Assembly: GCF_020035535.1 (NCBI RefSeq)
Contig: NZ_CP083351.1
Location: 124,001 to 188,000 of the forward strand
Direction: 5' to 3'
Length of the DNA stretch: 64,000 nt
From: Ensifer adhaerens
GTDB lineage: Bacteria; Pseudomonadota; Alphaproteobacteria; Rhizobiales; Rhizobiaceae
Shown: positions 7,792-17,110 of the stretch, piece after piece
Numbering within the stretch: the first letter of the stretch is position 1
Layout of the letters: the number at the start of each line of letters is the position of its first letter
Position numbers and translations under genes: made by a program
The notes under the pieces: model-generated
What the model saw: only the letters and a program-made list of their open reading frames with translations
Databases searched by the model: none
What the model was told of the DNA's origin: nothing

Positions 7792-8376
7792 GTGAGTGAG
7801 GTGGATGAACCTACCGCGCCCTTGACGGATCGCTTGCGCCAGCGGCGCAAGGAGTTGAAGCTGACGTTGAAGGATGTGGCAGAGAAGTCGGGGCTATCGT
7901 TTAGCTTCATATCGCAGATCGAGCGGGGCCAGACGACGCCTTCGCTGACGTCGCTTTTGGCCTTGTCGCGCGCCCTTGGTTCCTCGATCAATCATTTTCT
8001 CGTACAGCCTACAGGCGGTTCTGCCGAGACGCGGCACAACAAACGCGTGCCCTACGCAATCGGCCCGAATGCAGCAACGTACGAGCGCCTTTCGACGAAC
8101 TTTCCGGGCAGCGTGTTGAGCAGCGCCCTTATCACCGAGCCTCCCGGCCGACGCACTGAGGCTATGTCACATGAGGGGGAAGAGTTCATCTTCATGGTCG
8201 AAGGGGCGCTGACAGTAGAGGTCGAAGGGGAGACCTTCGTTCTCGAGCAGGGAGATTCTCTGCATTATGCTTCGACGCGTACGCACACGACCTGGAACCA
8301 CACCGACCGCATCGCAGTCATGCTCCACACCTGTACGATGGAGTACTTTGGAGACGGGCCAGATAGCGCCCCCTAG
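7792..8376 (+). CDS. XRE-cupin transcriptional regulator
   Basis: 194 residues from a GTG start with GGAGG at 7781-7785. An N-terminal XRE helix-turn-helix (about 13-67: 'LRQRRKELKLTLKDVAEKSG', 'SFISQIERGQTTPSLTSL') is joined to a C-terminal cupin_2 domain ('SHEGEEFIFMVEGALTVEVE', 'GDSLHYASTRTHTTWNH'). Regulators of this build sense small metabolites and control adjacent catabolic genes. Its own control region carries two copies of a 26-27 base dyad. It heads the cluster with HyuA, HyuB and the APC permease, so it is the likely regulator of that pathway; the effector is unknown. Confidence 0.88.
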   Translation: MSEVDEPTAPLTDRLRQRRKELKLTLKDVAEKSGLSFSFISQIERGQTTPSLTSLLALSRALGSSINHFLVQPTGGSAETRHNKRVPYAIGPNAATYERLSTNFPGSVLSSALITEPPGRRTEAMSHEGEEFIFMVEGALTVEVEGETFVLEQGDSLHYASTRTHTTWNHTDRIAVMLHTCTMEYFGDGPDSAP

Positions 8377-8548
8377 TTTAGCGAAGCTCTAAGCGCCGCC
8401 TGCAACAGGGCGAGCTGAGCAGACCAGCATCCTTATACCAATTTCATCCGCCTGCTTCGCAGCCGGAAACGCTTTCGTATTGCCTGCCGACAGCCACATG
8501 GCGCGGCGGTTGCGATGCATCGTGCACAAAACAGGGAACAAGAAATCG

Positions 8549-8872
8549 ATGATCAGAAGCGTGTTGAGTTTGACGCCCAAGGTGGGGGCTAGCCAGGACC
8601 TCGTTCAATTTTTCGAGGATCGGGAAATCCCTCAGCGAGCGCTTGCGACGCCGGGATGCCTCGGGGTCGAGGTTCAGACCCTCCTTCCCGACGGAGGAGA
8701 AGTGCTGGTGACGGCGCTCTGGACATCCGCTTCGAGCTATCGGGCCTGGCTGGAATCAGCGGGCCGGCTGGAGGACGGCGCGTTGATGAGACCGCTGTTG
8801 GCCGGCGGTGGCGAGGTTGTCGCTGCCGCAAGGCTCTACGACATCGGGCAGCGCGCCGCGCGCCCGGACTGA
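8549..8872 (+). CDS. Small ABM-like (dimeric alpha/beta barrel) protein
   Basis: 107 residues from the ATG at 8549. The frame is open further upstream, but AGGGAAC precedes this ATG and the protein begins properly here. The pattern of one strand, a helix, 'PGCLGVEVQTLLPDGGEVLV', 'ALWTSASSYRAWLES' and a final strand is that of the antibiotic-biosynthesis-monooxygenase fold. These small proteins may act as cofactor-free oxygenases, isomerases or binding proteins. Placement between the regulator and HyuA suggests a role in the same pathway, but the reaction is not deducible. Confidence 0.65.
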   Translation: MIRSVLSLTPKVGASQDLVQFFEDREIPQRALATPGCLGVEVQTLLPDGGEVLVTALWTSASSYRAWLESAGRLEDGALMRPLLAGGGEVVAAARLYDIGQRAARPD

Positions 8873-8940
8873 TTGGTTTTGCCCGGGAGGAAGCCGAGGC
8901 AAAGCCAACGAATTGAAATGCTTGCAAAGTTGGAGGAAAA

Positions 8941-10953
8941 ATGAGTTCGCCCCATCTGCGTGTCGGGGTCGATATCGGTGGTACGTTCACGGATATCGTC
9001 GTCATGGACACGCGCACAAACACCACTCGCGCCCACAAGGTTCTCAGTACGCCGCGCGAACCCGCCAAGGGCATGCTTCACGGCCTGGACGAGCTTGAGA
9101 TTGCAAAGGCGATCGAGTTCCTCGTTCATGGCACGACGGCGGGATTGAACGCCATTCTTTCGAGAACAGGGGAACGAGCGGCGCTTGTCACGACCAAGGG
9201 GTTTGACGATGTGCTGTTGCTAGGGCGGGCCGGCAACAAGGATATCTGGAGCCTTTCTCCGAAGCGGACTGCACCACTCGTCGATCGGGATGACATTCAT
9301 ACCGTCAACGAACGCATGCGCTACGACGGTTCGGTGGAAATGCCGCTTGATCCCCAGGAGGTAGCGGCACTTTTAGAGACGCTCGAACGCGACGGCGTGC
9401 GCAGTGTCGCGGTCTGTTTCTTGCATTCGCACCACAATCCAGCCCACGAGCTCGCATTCAAGGCCCTGCTTCAGCAACGTCTCCCCGGCATTTCCATCGT
9501 GCTGTCCCATCAGATCGCACCAGAACAGGGTGAGTTCGAGCGGACGTCGACTACCGTCGCAACAGCGTATGTCTCGCGTACGGTGGAAACATATCTCGCC
9601 GCCCTCGTTGAGGAGCTTGACGTAAGAGGCTGCGCAGCGCCGCTCCATGTCATGCGCTCAAGTGGCGGCATCTGCTCTGCCGAGCTGGTCGCACGCCAGC
9701 CCATTCAGACCATCCTGTCCGGACCGGCGGGTGGAGTGGTTGCCGCCGAAACCGTCGCGCGGACGCTCGGCCGACCCAACCTTATCGCCATCGACATGGG
9801 CGGGACCTCTTCCGACGTCAGCCTTGTCATTGACGGACGCATGACGCTTTCCGCCGAAAGCGAGATCGCTGACACTGTTATGAAGATGCCGGTGGTCGAA
9901 CTGCACACCATCGGTGCCGGCGGCGGTTCTATCGCACGCGCCGAGGCCGGCGGATTGCGGGTCGGGCCCCTTAGTGCTGGCGCAAATCCGGGACCGGCAT
10001 GCTACGGGCTCGGGGGCACCAAGCCCACTGTCACCGATGCTCAACTCTTGCTGGGCCGTATCGATCCCGAATGGTTCCTCGGCGGTCGCATGGGGCTCGA
10101 CGTTCACGCGGCAAAGGAGGCGATGGCCTCGCTCGCAGGCGAGTTGAACATTGATGTCGAGGCAGCCGCAGCCGGTGTCTTGGCCGTTGCCAACGGTATG
10201 ATGGCCAACGCGATCAGAACGCTCACCATGCGGCGTGGCATCGATCATCGCGGCTTCTCGCTGTTGGCGTTTGGCGGCGCGGGCCCGCTGCACGGCGTCG
10301 CCCTTGCGGAGGAGTTGGGTATCACCGAGGTGATCGTGCCATTCAGCACCGGCGTACTTTCTGCCTGGGGAATGCTGCACGCCGATATCCGCCACGATGT
10401 CTCGGCGCCACTCGGCGGTCTTGCCAATGCTGTCGAAGCGCGCGCGCTCGTCGTGCGAACGCTCGGACAGTTGCGTGAGGAGGGCGCCAAATTGCTCCTC
10501 CGCGAAGGCGTCGATGCTGCGGGGTCGAGCTATGTGGCGAGCGTGGAGATGTGTTACGCCGGGCAGACCCACACTGTTTCTGTGCGCATGGCCGATCCGG
10601 AAACGTTGCTGCAGGACTTCCACGACACCTACCATCAGCACTTTGGTCATTCCATGCCGGGCGCGCCGGTCGAGCTTGTGCAGATGCGTCTTGCCGCTAC
10701 CGGCCGCATCGGCGCGCAATTCCTCGACCGTGACATGTCGTCGGAAAACCGCCCGGAGGCAACTCGGACGGTAACGATCGACGGGGTCCATTGCGAGGCG
10801 CGCATCGTTCATCGCGAAAGCCTCGGCCGCGCCGATGTGGTGGACGGACCGGCGATCATTCTGGAAGCCGGCTCCACGACGCTCGTTCCGCCCGGATGGT
10901 CCGCGCGGCAGGAAAAGTTTGGCACACTCATCATCAGGAAAGCAGGCGCATGA
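8941..10953 (+). CDS. hyuA: Hydantoinase/5-oxoprolinase, HyuA subunit
   Basis: 670 residues, the full length of the HyuA family. The N-terminal ASKHA-type ATP-binding motif 'VGVDIGGTFTDIVVMDT' and the second phosphate loop 'AIDMGGTSSDVSLV' are present, along with 'GNKDIWSLSPKRTAPLV', 'NPGPACYG' and 'LAFGGAGPLHGVALAEELG'. The family hydrolyses cyclic amides (N-methylhydantoin, 5-oxoproline, or acetone/acetophenone carboxylation variants) with ATP, usually with a HyuB partner. GGAGG precedes the ATG. The stop overlaps the hyuB start (ATGA). The neighbouring APC transporter and ProC homologue favour an amino-acid-derived lactam or hydantoin substrate, which is inference. Confidence 0.9.
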   Translation: MSSPHLRVGVDIGGTFTDIVVMDTRTNTTRAHKVLSTPREPAKGMLHGLDELEIAKAIEFLVHGTTAGLNAILSRTGERAALVTTKGFDDVLLLGRAGNKDIWSLSPKRTAPLVDRDDIHTVNERMRYDGSVEMPLDPQEVAALLETLERDGVRSVAVCFLHSHHNPAHELAFKALLQQRLPGISIVLSHQIAPEQGEFERTSTTVATAYVSRTVETYLAALVEELDVRGCAAPLHVMRSSGGICSAELVARQPIQTILSGPAGGVVAAETVARTLGRPNLIAIDMGGTSSDVSLVIDGRMTLSAESEIADTVMKMPVVELHTIGAGGGSIARAEAGGLRVGPLSAGANPGPACYGLGGTKPTVTDAQLLLGRIDPEWFLGGRMGLDVHAAKEAMASLAGELNIDVEAAAAGVLAVANGMMANAIRTLTMRRGIDHRGFSLLAFGGAGPLHGVALAEELGITEVIVPFSTGVLSAWGMLHADIRHDVSAPLGGLANAVEARALVVRTLGQLREEGAKLLLREGVDAAGSSYVASVEMCYAGQTHTVSVRMADPETLLQDFHDTYHQHFGHSMPGAPVELVQMRLAATGRIGAQFLDRDMSSENRPEATRTVTIDGVHCEARIVHRESLGRADVVDGPAIILEAGSTTLVPPGWSARQEKFGTLIIRKAGA

Positions 10954-12530
10954 CCGTCGACGTCGTCACAACCGAGATTGTCCGAAATCTCTTTCTTTCC
11001 GCCGCCGACGACATGTTGGCGACCCTGGTGCGTTCGGCCTTCCAGCCGCTGATCTACGAAAACGGCGATGCTGCGGTGGCATTGCTCGACCGCAATGCGG
11101 ATGTTCTCGGCCAGTCCAGCGGCTTGCCGCTTTTCCTCGGCAGTCTTGATGAGTCTGTGAAGGAGGCCGTTCGCCTACGGGGCGGAACGAGCTGGTTGCA
11201 GGATGGCGACATCGTCTTCTTCAACGATCCCTACATCCAGGGCACCCACCTCAATGACGTCACGATGTTCGCGCCGCTTTACCTTGACGGGGAGTTGGTC
11301 GGTTACGTCGCTGCGCGAGCCGATGTCACCGACGTCGGCGGGCGGGATCCCGGCGGTGGAACTGAATCGACGGAGGTCTATCAGGAAGGGATCCGTTTCG
11401 GACCGGTCAAGATCGGAACCAAGGCCGGGCCGGTGGACGATATTATCGACATCATTAGGCGCAACAGCCGCAGCAAGGAGATGATCGTCGGCGATGTGAA
11501 TGCGATGATCGCCGCTTGCCGCACAGGGCAGCGACGGATGCTGGAAATCGTCAATCGCTTCGGCCTTGCCACTGTCGAAGCCTGCCGGGACGAGATATTT
11601 CGGCAGAGCGCGCTGGCCGACCGGCAGGTCGTGGCCGCAATTCCCGATGGCGCCTATTCAGGCAAAGGCTTTCTCGACAACGACGGCGTCGTTCTTGACC
11701 AGCCGGTACCGATTTCGATCAAGGTCGAGGTTCAAGGCGAGCGCCTGGTCGTCGATCTCAGCAACAGTCCTGATCAAACCAAAGGTCCGATAAACTGCGG
11801 CCGGGCGCAGACGATCGCGGCGCTGCGTGTGGCCTACAAGATGCTGCTCGCTCCCGAGCGCTCCTTCGACGGAGGTTGCTTCCGAAACATCGAGATCGTG
11901 ACGCGGCCCGGCTCCATGCACGATGCCGCCGAACCGGCCGCCTGTGCCTGGTACTATTCATCCTTCGGTCTTCTCATCGATCTCTTTATCAGCGCGCTTT
12001 CGAGTGTGCTGCCCGAGCGCGCGACGGCCGCCCAGTTTGGGGATTCGATGATCACCTACTTTGTGGGACAGGACAGGCGCGATCCCAACGGTACCTGCAT
12101 GTGCGTGGAGGCCCATGCCGGCGGCTGGGGTGCTTCTGCGAGCGCTGACGGGGCGGACGGCGTGATCAACGTTCTCAATGGCAGCTTCCGCAATACGCCC
12201 GTCGAGGCCCTCGAAGAGCGCTACCCGGTAACCGTGACACAATATGCGATCCGGGAGGGCTCAGGTGGCGCCGGCCGCAAGCGCGGTGGATGCGGCATCG
12301 TACGAGCCTACCGCTTCGACGCGCCGACGCAGCTCTACCTGTGGCTGGACCGGTCGCTGACACCGGCCTGGGGACTGATGGGCGGAGAACCCGGCCTTCC
12401 GCCGCGCGTCGAAATCTCGGGCAGTGTCGAGCGTGACGACCTTCTGAAAGTCAACGCGCTGCAGCTGGAGGCGGGCGACCGCTTGACGATCATGACCGGT
12501 GGGGGAGGCGGCTTCGGGAGAGCCGCCTGA
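10950..12530 (+). CDS. hyuB: Hydantoinase, HyuB subunit
   Basis: 526 residues from the ATG at 10950, overlapping the hyuA stop; a longer upstream extension in this frame is just hyuA DNA. 'SAADDMLATLVRSAFQPLIY', 'GDIVFFNDPYIQGTHLND' and 'DVTDVGGRDPGG' carry the conserved metal-binding and substrate residues of HyuB. 'GGWGASASADGADGV' and the 'MTGGGGGFG' end are also family hallmarks. HyuA and HyuB act as a complex in the cytoplasm. No damage is seen. Confidence 0.92.
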   Translation: MTVDVVTTEIVRNLFLSAADDMLATLVRSAFQPLIYENGDAAVALLDRNADVLGQSSGLPLFLGSLDESVKEAVRLRGGTSWLQDGDIVFFNDPYIQGTHLNDVTMFAPLYLDGELVGYVAARADVTDVGGRDPGGGTESTEVYQEGIRFGPVKIGTKAGPVDDIIDIIRRNSRSKEMIVGDVNAMIAACRTGQRRMLEIVNRFGLATVEACRDEIFRQSALADRQVVAAIPDGAYSGKGFLDNDGVVLDQPVPISIKVEVQGERLVVDLSNSPDQTKGPINCGRAQTIAALRVAYKMLLAPERSFDGGCFRNIEIVTRPGSMHDAAEPAACAWYYSSFGLLIDLFISALSSVLPERATAAQFGDSMITYFVGQDRRDPNGTCMCVEAHAGGWGASASADGADGVINVLNGSFRNTPVEALEERYPVTVTQYAIREGSGGAGRKRGGCGIVRAYRFDAPTQLYLWLDRSLTPAWGLMGGEPGLPPRVEISGSVERDDLLKVNALQLEAGDRLTIMTGGGGGFGRAA

Positions 12531-12579
12531 ACCGCGAGCGGCATTTGCCGACCAAATGAACAAAAAAAGGGGAGTGAAA

Positions 12580-14043
12580 ATGACCAATCTGTCTTCAACG
12601 GGAGACGGCGGGACGACTAGCCTTCGCGAAGGGGCAAGCAGTTCCGTCGGGGGGCGGCTGAGTGCGCGCGATGTCGTGTTCTTCGTCGTCGCTGCGGCGG
12701 CGCCGCTTGGGTTTGCAGTTGGCTCGACGCCATTGGCCATCGGGCGAGGCGGCATCGGTACCGCCGGAATGTTTCTGGTGGTGGGAGCTTTCCTTGCGAT
12801 CTTTGCGGTCGGCTACACCGCAATGACCCGTTTTGTGCCGAATGCCGGCGCGCTCTCCTCCTACATCGCGGCAGGGCTCGGGAGGCCGCTCGGTCTCGGC
12901 ACAGCCTTTGTCGCGGTGCTCGCCTATGCCATCGCCGCGACCGGCGCAATCGGACCGTTCGCGGTCTTTGCCAGCCAGGCGCTGACATCAATCACTGGGA
13001 TCTCTACGCCTTGGGAACCTTGGGCATTCGGGGCGCTGGCGGCGATGGGCATTCTCGGCGTTTTGAATGTCGAGCTCAACATACGTGTGCTCGGCATCAT
13101 CATGCTGGTCGAAGTGGCGGTGCTGGTGGTCCTTGCCACCGGCATCCTGGCTGCCGGCGGCGCTGAGGGTCTGTCGCTCCAGCCGTTCAGGCCGGATGCG
13201 ATCGTGGGCGGAGAAATAGGCGTTGTGCTGCTCGTCGTTTTCGCAGCCTTCGCCGGCTTTGAAGCAACGGCGCTGTTTCGTGAGGAGGCGCGTGATCCGG
13301 TGGCAACGGTCCGCAAAGCGACGTTCGCGTCTATCGCGCTGATCGCAGTTTTCCAGGCTTTCGTCACCTGGGCGATCATCGAGGCATTCGGTGGCGCTGC
13401 CGTATCGGTCGCAAACGAGAAGCCGACCGAGATGTTTACCCTGGCCGCAGGGCAGTACATTGGTGCGGGCTTTGCCGAGGTGATCACGCTTCTGGTTGTT
13501 GGAAGCTGGTTTGCATCGATCCTTGCCTTTCACAATGCCACCGCCCGCTATCTCTATGCGCTCGGCCGAGATCGGGCGATCAGCCCGCTCTTTGCACGCC
13601 GCTCAGCGCGCACCGGCTCGGCCTGGATTGCAAGCCTTTCTCACACCGCCTTCAGTGCCGTCGTTCTCGTCTTTTGTGCCATGCAAGGCCTCGATCCTTA
13701 TCTCGACCTCTTCGTCGTCGGCAGCGTACCTGTCGCCGTCAGCATACCGGCCATGGAAATGCTCACGGCGGTTGCGGTTTTTGCCTTCTTCTGGCGCGAC
13801 AGGCGCGGTGTCTCGTCGTGGGAAGGTCTGATCGCACCCGCAATCTCGGCACTGGCACTGGCGGCTGTGGTCTACTTCGTGCTCAGCAACATTCCGCTGT
13901 TCACGGGGCGTGAAGGCGCGATCAACTGGATGCTTCCCAGCATCAATCTGGCTGTGCTCGCGACCGGTATCGCGCGTGCTCTTTGGATGCGGCGCCATCG
14001 ATCCGCGGCGTACCTATCAATCGGCCATTGGGGCGAGAGGTAA
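12580..14043 (+). CDS. APC-superfamily amino-acid/amine permease
   Basis: 487 residues from the ATG at 12580 with AGGGGAG 6 bases upstream; the frame is open for 27 codons before this without a good ribosome site. About twelve hydrophobic segments are present. The conserved APC motif appears in helix 1 ('DVVFFVVAAAAPLGFAVGS'), and 'FAAFAGFEATALFREEARDP' is typical of helix 6 to the following loop. It lies 50 bases after hyuB on the same strand and probably imports the substrate handled by HyuAB. A second APC permease (38053-39495) belongs to the other catabolic operon; the two are only moderately alike. Confidence 0.9.
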   Translation: MTNLSSTGDGGTTSLREGASSSVGGRLSARDVVFFVVAAAAPLGFAVGSTPLAIGRGGIGTAGMFLVVGAFLAIFAVGYTAMTRFVPNAGALSSYIAAGLGRPLGLGTAFVAVLAYAIAATGAIGPFAVFASQALTSITGISTPWEPWAFGALAAMGILGVLNVELNIRVLGIIMLVEVAVLVVLATGILAAGGAEGLSLQPFRPDAIVGGEIGVVLLVVFAAFAGFEATALFREEARDPVATVRKATFASIALIAVFQAFVTWAIIEAFGGAAVSVANEKPTEMFTLAAGQYIGAGFAEVITLLVVGSWFASILAFHNATARYLYALGRDRAISPLFARRSARTGSAWIASLSHTAFSAVVLVFCAMQGLDPYLDLFVVGSVPVAVSIPAMEMLTAVAVFAFFWRDRRGVSSWEGLIAPAISALALAAVVYFVLSNIPLFTGREGAINWMLPSINLAVLATGIARALWMRRHRSAAYLSIGHWGER

Positions 14044-14056
14044 GCCGATATTCCGC

Positions 14057-14090
14057 GCGTCGCGTCCCGGATCGGCTGCGGACGCGACGC
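14057..14090 (+). terminator. Strong hairpin between permease and proC
   Basis: GCGTCGCGTCC (14057-14067) pairs perfectly with GGACGCGACGC (14080-14090), 12-base loop, followed by a weak T-rich stretch. It lies 13 bases after the permease stop. It may partly end transcription or protect the upstream message; the short T tract makes it an imperfect intrinsic terminator. Confidence 0.5.
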
Positions 14091-14118
14091 AGTTTCTCAC
14101 AAATCGGAGCCGAATGTC

Positions 14119-14952
14119 GTGCCGCTTTTTTCTGAACGATGCCCTGTACTGTTGATTGGTTGCGGAAACATGGGTTCCGCAATTGCGCTTGCTCTTAAGG
14201 GGGCAATGGCGAACCTCGCTCTGACCGTGATCGATTCAGATGAGCAAAAGGCGAGGAAGCTACTGGGCGAACAATTCGAAGGGAAAGTCGTAAGCGGCAG
14301 TGCTGCGCTGGGCGATGAACAATTTGATGTCTGCGTTCTAGCGGTCAAGCCCGGTGATGCGGTCGAAGCACTGTTAAGCGTCCAGTCCAATCTGCAAGCG
14401 TCATTGATCATATCGATCGCGGCGGGGACCTCTCTCTTCTCGCTCAAGCGCGGTGCAACTCCTGCTTCACGATTGGTCCGTGTTATGCCGAATTTGGCCG
14501 CGATCGTGCGGAAGGCGGTGAGTGTCGGATATGCAGATGGTGCCGTGTTGTCCGCCGATCGAAAGTTTGTCGAAGTCGTCTTTGGGGCCATTGGCCGTTT
14601 CCACTGGCTGAAATCGGAAGAGGAGATAGACATTGCGACCGCAATCACCGGCAGCGGACCAGGGTTCGTCTTCTCATTGACGCAACATCTGCAGCAAGAA
14701 GCCGAACGGATCGGGATTTCGAAGGAAGCCGCCGATCTGTTCGCGCGCCAGATCATTGTTGGCGCCGGCGCGCTCCTTGAAGCGGACACGCGATCACCGA
14801 ATGAACTCAAGCACGCGGTGGCGAGCCCCGGCGGCACGACGGCAGCAGGGCTGGCCGTTTTTGAGCAAACGGAAGCGATGCCGCGGGTCATACGGGAGAC
14901 AATCGCCGCAGCCGCAATGCGCGCCAAGGAATTGGCACTGGGGCAAAGCTAG
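14119..14952 (+). CDS. Pyrroline-5-carboxylate reductase family protein
   Basis: 277 residues from GTG. The N-terminal Rossmann motif 'VLLIGCGNMGSAIALALKG' binds NADPH. 'VLAVKPGDAVEALL', 'RVMPNLAAIVRKAVSVGYAD' and the C-terminal 'SPGGTTAAGLAVFEQ' are ProC landmarks; the family's active-site block 'ITGSGPGFVFSLTQHLQQEA' is also present. ProC reduces pyrroline-5-carboxylate to proline. As a cluster copy beside hydantoinase genes it may instead act on a pathway imine or lactam, since a housekeeping proC is usually elsewhere. It is slightly divergent ('NLAAIVRKAV' for the usual 'NTPALVGEGV'). Confidence 0.85.
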   Translation: MPLFSERCPVLLIGCGNMGSAIALALKGAMANLALTVIDSDEQKARKLLGEQFEGKVVSGSAALGDEQFDVCVLAVKPGDAVEALLSVQSNLQASLIISIAAGTSLFSLKRGATPASRLVRVMPNLAAIVRKAVSVGYADGAVLSADRKFVEVVFGAIGRFHWLKSEEEIDIATAITGSGPGFVFSLTQHLQQEAERIGISKEAADLFARQIIVGAGALLEADTRSPNELKHAVASPGGTTAAGLAVFEQTEAMPRVIRETIAAAAMRAKELALGQS

Positions 14953-15029
14953 CCACCCCGGCCCTATTCGGCACTGCCAAATCTACCCAAACGATTTTTT
15001 CCTCATGCAACCGATGGAAAGGAACCATC

Positions 15030-15224
15030 ATGCCCTGGATAAGAATTGACCTGTCGGAAGGTCGTACTGTCGAGCAGAAGCAGAAAACTTCCGAGGCCGT
15101 TACACTTGCACTGGTGGAACATTGTGGGTGCACGCCCGAGACCGTGAGCATCGTCTTCAATGACGTCAGCGCTGATGATTGGGCATTCTCCGGAAAGCTT
15201 TTGTCACAAGGTGGCAAGCCTTAG
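15030..15224 (+). CDS. 4-oxalocrotonate tautomerase family protein
   Basis: 64 residues. After removal of Met the protein starts Pro1, the catalytic base of this family ('MPWIRIDLSEGRTVEQKQK'). The fold continues with 'ETVSIVFNDVSADDWAFSGK', which carries the family's downstream loop. Tautomerases convert enol to keto forms of ring-cleavage or side-chain products. It has a good ribosome site (GGAAAGGA) and is the last gene of the hyu cluster, before a strong hairpin. Its substrate is unknown. Confidence 0.85.
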   Translation: MPWIRIDLSEGRTVEQKQKTSEAVTLALVEHCGCTPETVSIVFNDVSADDWAFSGKLLSQGGKP

Positions 15225-15235
15225 AACGTCCGAGA

Positions 15236-15272
15236 TCTCTTGTCCGGCAAGCTTTCGCTGCCGGACAAGAGA
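15236..15272 (+). terminator. Long perfect hairpin after the tautomerase gene
   Basis: A 14-base stem, TCTCTTGTCCGGCA (15236-15249) with TGCCGGACAAGAGA (15259-15272), and a 9-base loop lie 11 bases after the stop. There is no long T tract, but position and strength mark it as the likely end of the hyu transcript. Confidence 0.65.
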
Positions 15273-15572
15273 TGCGGATACCGCAGGAACGCTGCACGGG
15301 TAGGCGCCTAGGATGAGAGAGGGATAAGCCCGGCAGGACTCGATCCTGGTGGGAAGCCGGCGATGAGATTAAGCTTGTATCGGGAGTTGACAGATGGTCC
15401 GTTACAGAAGCCGACGGCTGCTGGCTCAAACTGGCCCGCCAGTCCGCGGCGCGATGTGTTATCATTTGCCATCCATTTAAAGCCGTTGAGGCTGTATCTG
15501 CTCATGCAAAGTCAGAGTTGTCCAAGGGTACATGCTCCGTATCACGCTGGCGCCTTTGGAAGGGAGGGGCCC
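15273..15572. other. Intergenic stretch before ABC transporter pseudogene
   Basis: 300 bases with no convincing gene. The frame of the downstream pseudogene stays open back to 15363, but the ribosome site GGGAGGGG marks the ATG at 15573 as the original start. Confidence 0.4.
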
Positions 15573-16263
15573 ATGCATACCCTATACCCTGCACGGTACA
15601 GCCGACGGAGGTTCCTGCGTGGAATGGCACTTGCGGGAACAGAAGGGCTCCTGCATCCCAGGTGAGCCGCTGCGGAGCCACCGCCTGAGACGACGCGGAT
15701 CCGGCTCGTGAGGATTCCCAGTATCTGTCAGGCACCGCAGTATGTAGCCGAAGAGTTGCTACGCAGCGAAGGTTTCACTGATGTGCAATACCTTCAAAGA
15801 GCGGGGACCGCTGACATCGGGACGGCCCTTGCCTCCGGTGAGTCGGTGAGGCCGATATTAACGGACATTTCGCCGCTCCGCTCCTTATCCGTCTAGAGGC
15901 AAGGGATCCCATCGTCGTCCTGGCAGGGCTTCACGTCGGCTGCTTTGAGCTGTTTGGAACCCGTGACATCCGAGCGATTCGCGACCTCAAGGGCAAGACC
16001 GTGGCCCTGCCGGCGCTAGTCGATACGCTTTTCTGGCCACTATCACCGCGTATGTGGGAAGGCTATACAAAGCGCCATGACCATGCGCTTCAAGTGATGA
16101 AGGCGCTGCCTTCTCAATGGCGTGAGTATAGCGCAGACGACACCCTGCGATTTTACGCCCTGCGCCTGGGGTCGGGCTGCTGAACACTTCGCCCCAGACG
16201 CTTTTGGCTGAGGGCACCGACTGGCGTTTCATTAACGAACTAAAGAGGGGACTGAAGGGATAG
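15573..16263 (+). pseudogene. ABC transporter substrate-binding protein (NMT1/SsuA-like), decayed
   Basis: Original start at the ATG 15573 after GGGAGGGG, with a twin-arginine leader 'SRRRFLRGMALAG'. An in-frame TGA at 15663 interrupts the leader. The mature part resumes in the same frame ('RLVRIPSICQAPQYVAEELL'). A frameshift follows near 15835. The second frame reads 'DPIVVLAGLHVGCFELFGT' and 'IRAIRDLKGKTVALPALV'. A large part of the centre is deleted before 'YTKRHDHALQVMKALP'. After another stop and shift near 16180 the tail encodes 'AEGTDWRFINELKRGLKG' and ends TAG at 16261-16263. Intact relatives are periplasmic binding proteins of nitrate/taurine-type ABC importers. No permease or ATPase gene remains. 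Confidence 0.85.
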
Positions 16264-16515
16264 CGTTCTTACTCTGCCGCCAAGTGGCTTCTTCCTCGGC
16301 GGCACTGCCGAAGGCGCAACCGCAGCGACCAGCCATTGGTCGGTCGATCCGACTGATGCCGCTGATTGCGACCGGGGAAGCGAATACGCTTCATCGGCGC
16401 CTTGATTGCGATACCCACAAAGAAACCGCGGGAACAACCACCCTGCGCATGGGTTTTCGACTCCAGCAACATTCGAACAGGCGATCAAACGCCTCGGCAA
16501 GCAGAAGGCAACTGC

Positions 16516-16927
16516 ATGACAAGCAGGCATCACTCGCGGGATTCGCGGAGTGCAGGAAGCAAGACATTCCGATTGAGCGACTGGTCCGGCTGCGCCGAAT
16601 ACGCGGATTGGCAGGGCTGATGGACACGGCGCTCCGCGTACCCGGCACTAGCATTTCGTTCGGCGCGGACTCGATGCTGGGGTTGATTCCTGGGCTCGGC
16701 GATTTTGGGGCTCCGGCCATCAGCCTTCTTATCGTCAACGAGGCGCGGCATCTCGGCGTGCCAAAGGACAAGCTTCTCAAAATGCTGACGAACATCGGCG
16801 TTGACGCCGCGGCGGGCAACATCCGGTGCTCGGCGACGTGTTCGACGTCTATTTCAAAGCCAACCGCCGCAATCTCCGGCTGGTGCTGGATCACTTCGGT
16901 CTCGATCATGCCGACCTCGACCAATAG
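16516..16927 (+). pseudogene. DUF4112-family membrane protein, frameshifted
   Basis: The start 'MTSRHHSRDSR' is in one frame. After a shift the core 'RLRRIRGLAGLMDTALRVPG' and 'FGADSMLGLIPGLGDFGAPA' is in another, and near 16830 a one-base loss moves the end ('VLGDVFDVYFKANRRNLRL') to the third. DUF4112 proteins are small membrane-associated proteins of unknown function. With two frameshifts this copy is surely dead. The 250 bases before it hold no recognised gene. Confidence 0.8.
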
Positions 16928-17110
16928 GAGCCTCATCTGGGCGGGGAACGCATTTCGCGTCCACCGTTATCCTTGCGCTTCTCTTCCGAAAGAACGGCGA
17001 CACCCGCTCAGTATGTATATCAACGAAGCAACTAAAAATTCCCCAATCAGGGCAGATGCCTCCGCCCGACGAGAGCAGCGTCCGCCACTGAGCAGGCTTT
17101 ATGCCAAGCT

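Noticed and set aside
9658..10812. Minus-strand open frame of about 380 codons within hyuA
   Set aside because: Composition typical of antisense; hyuA itself has full-length family conservation.
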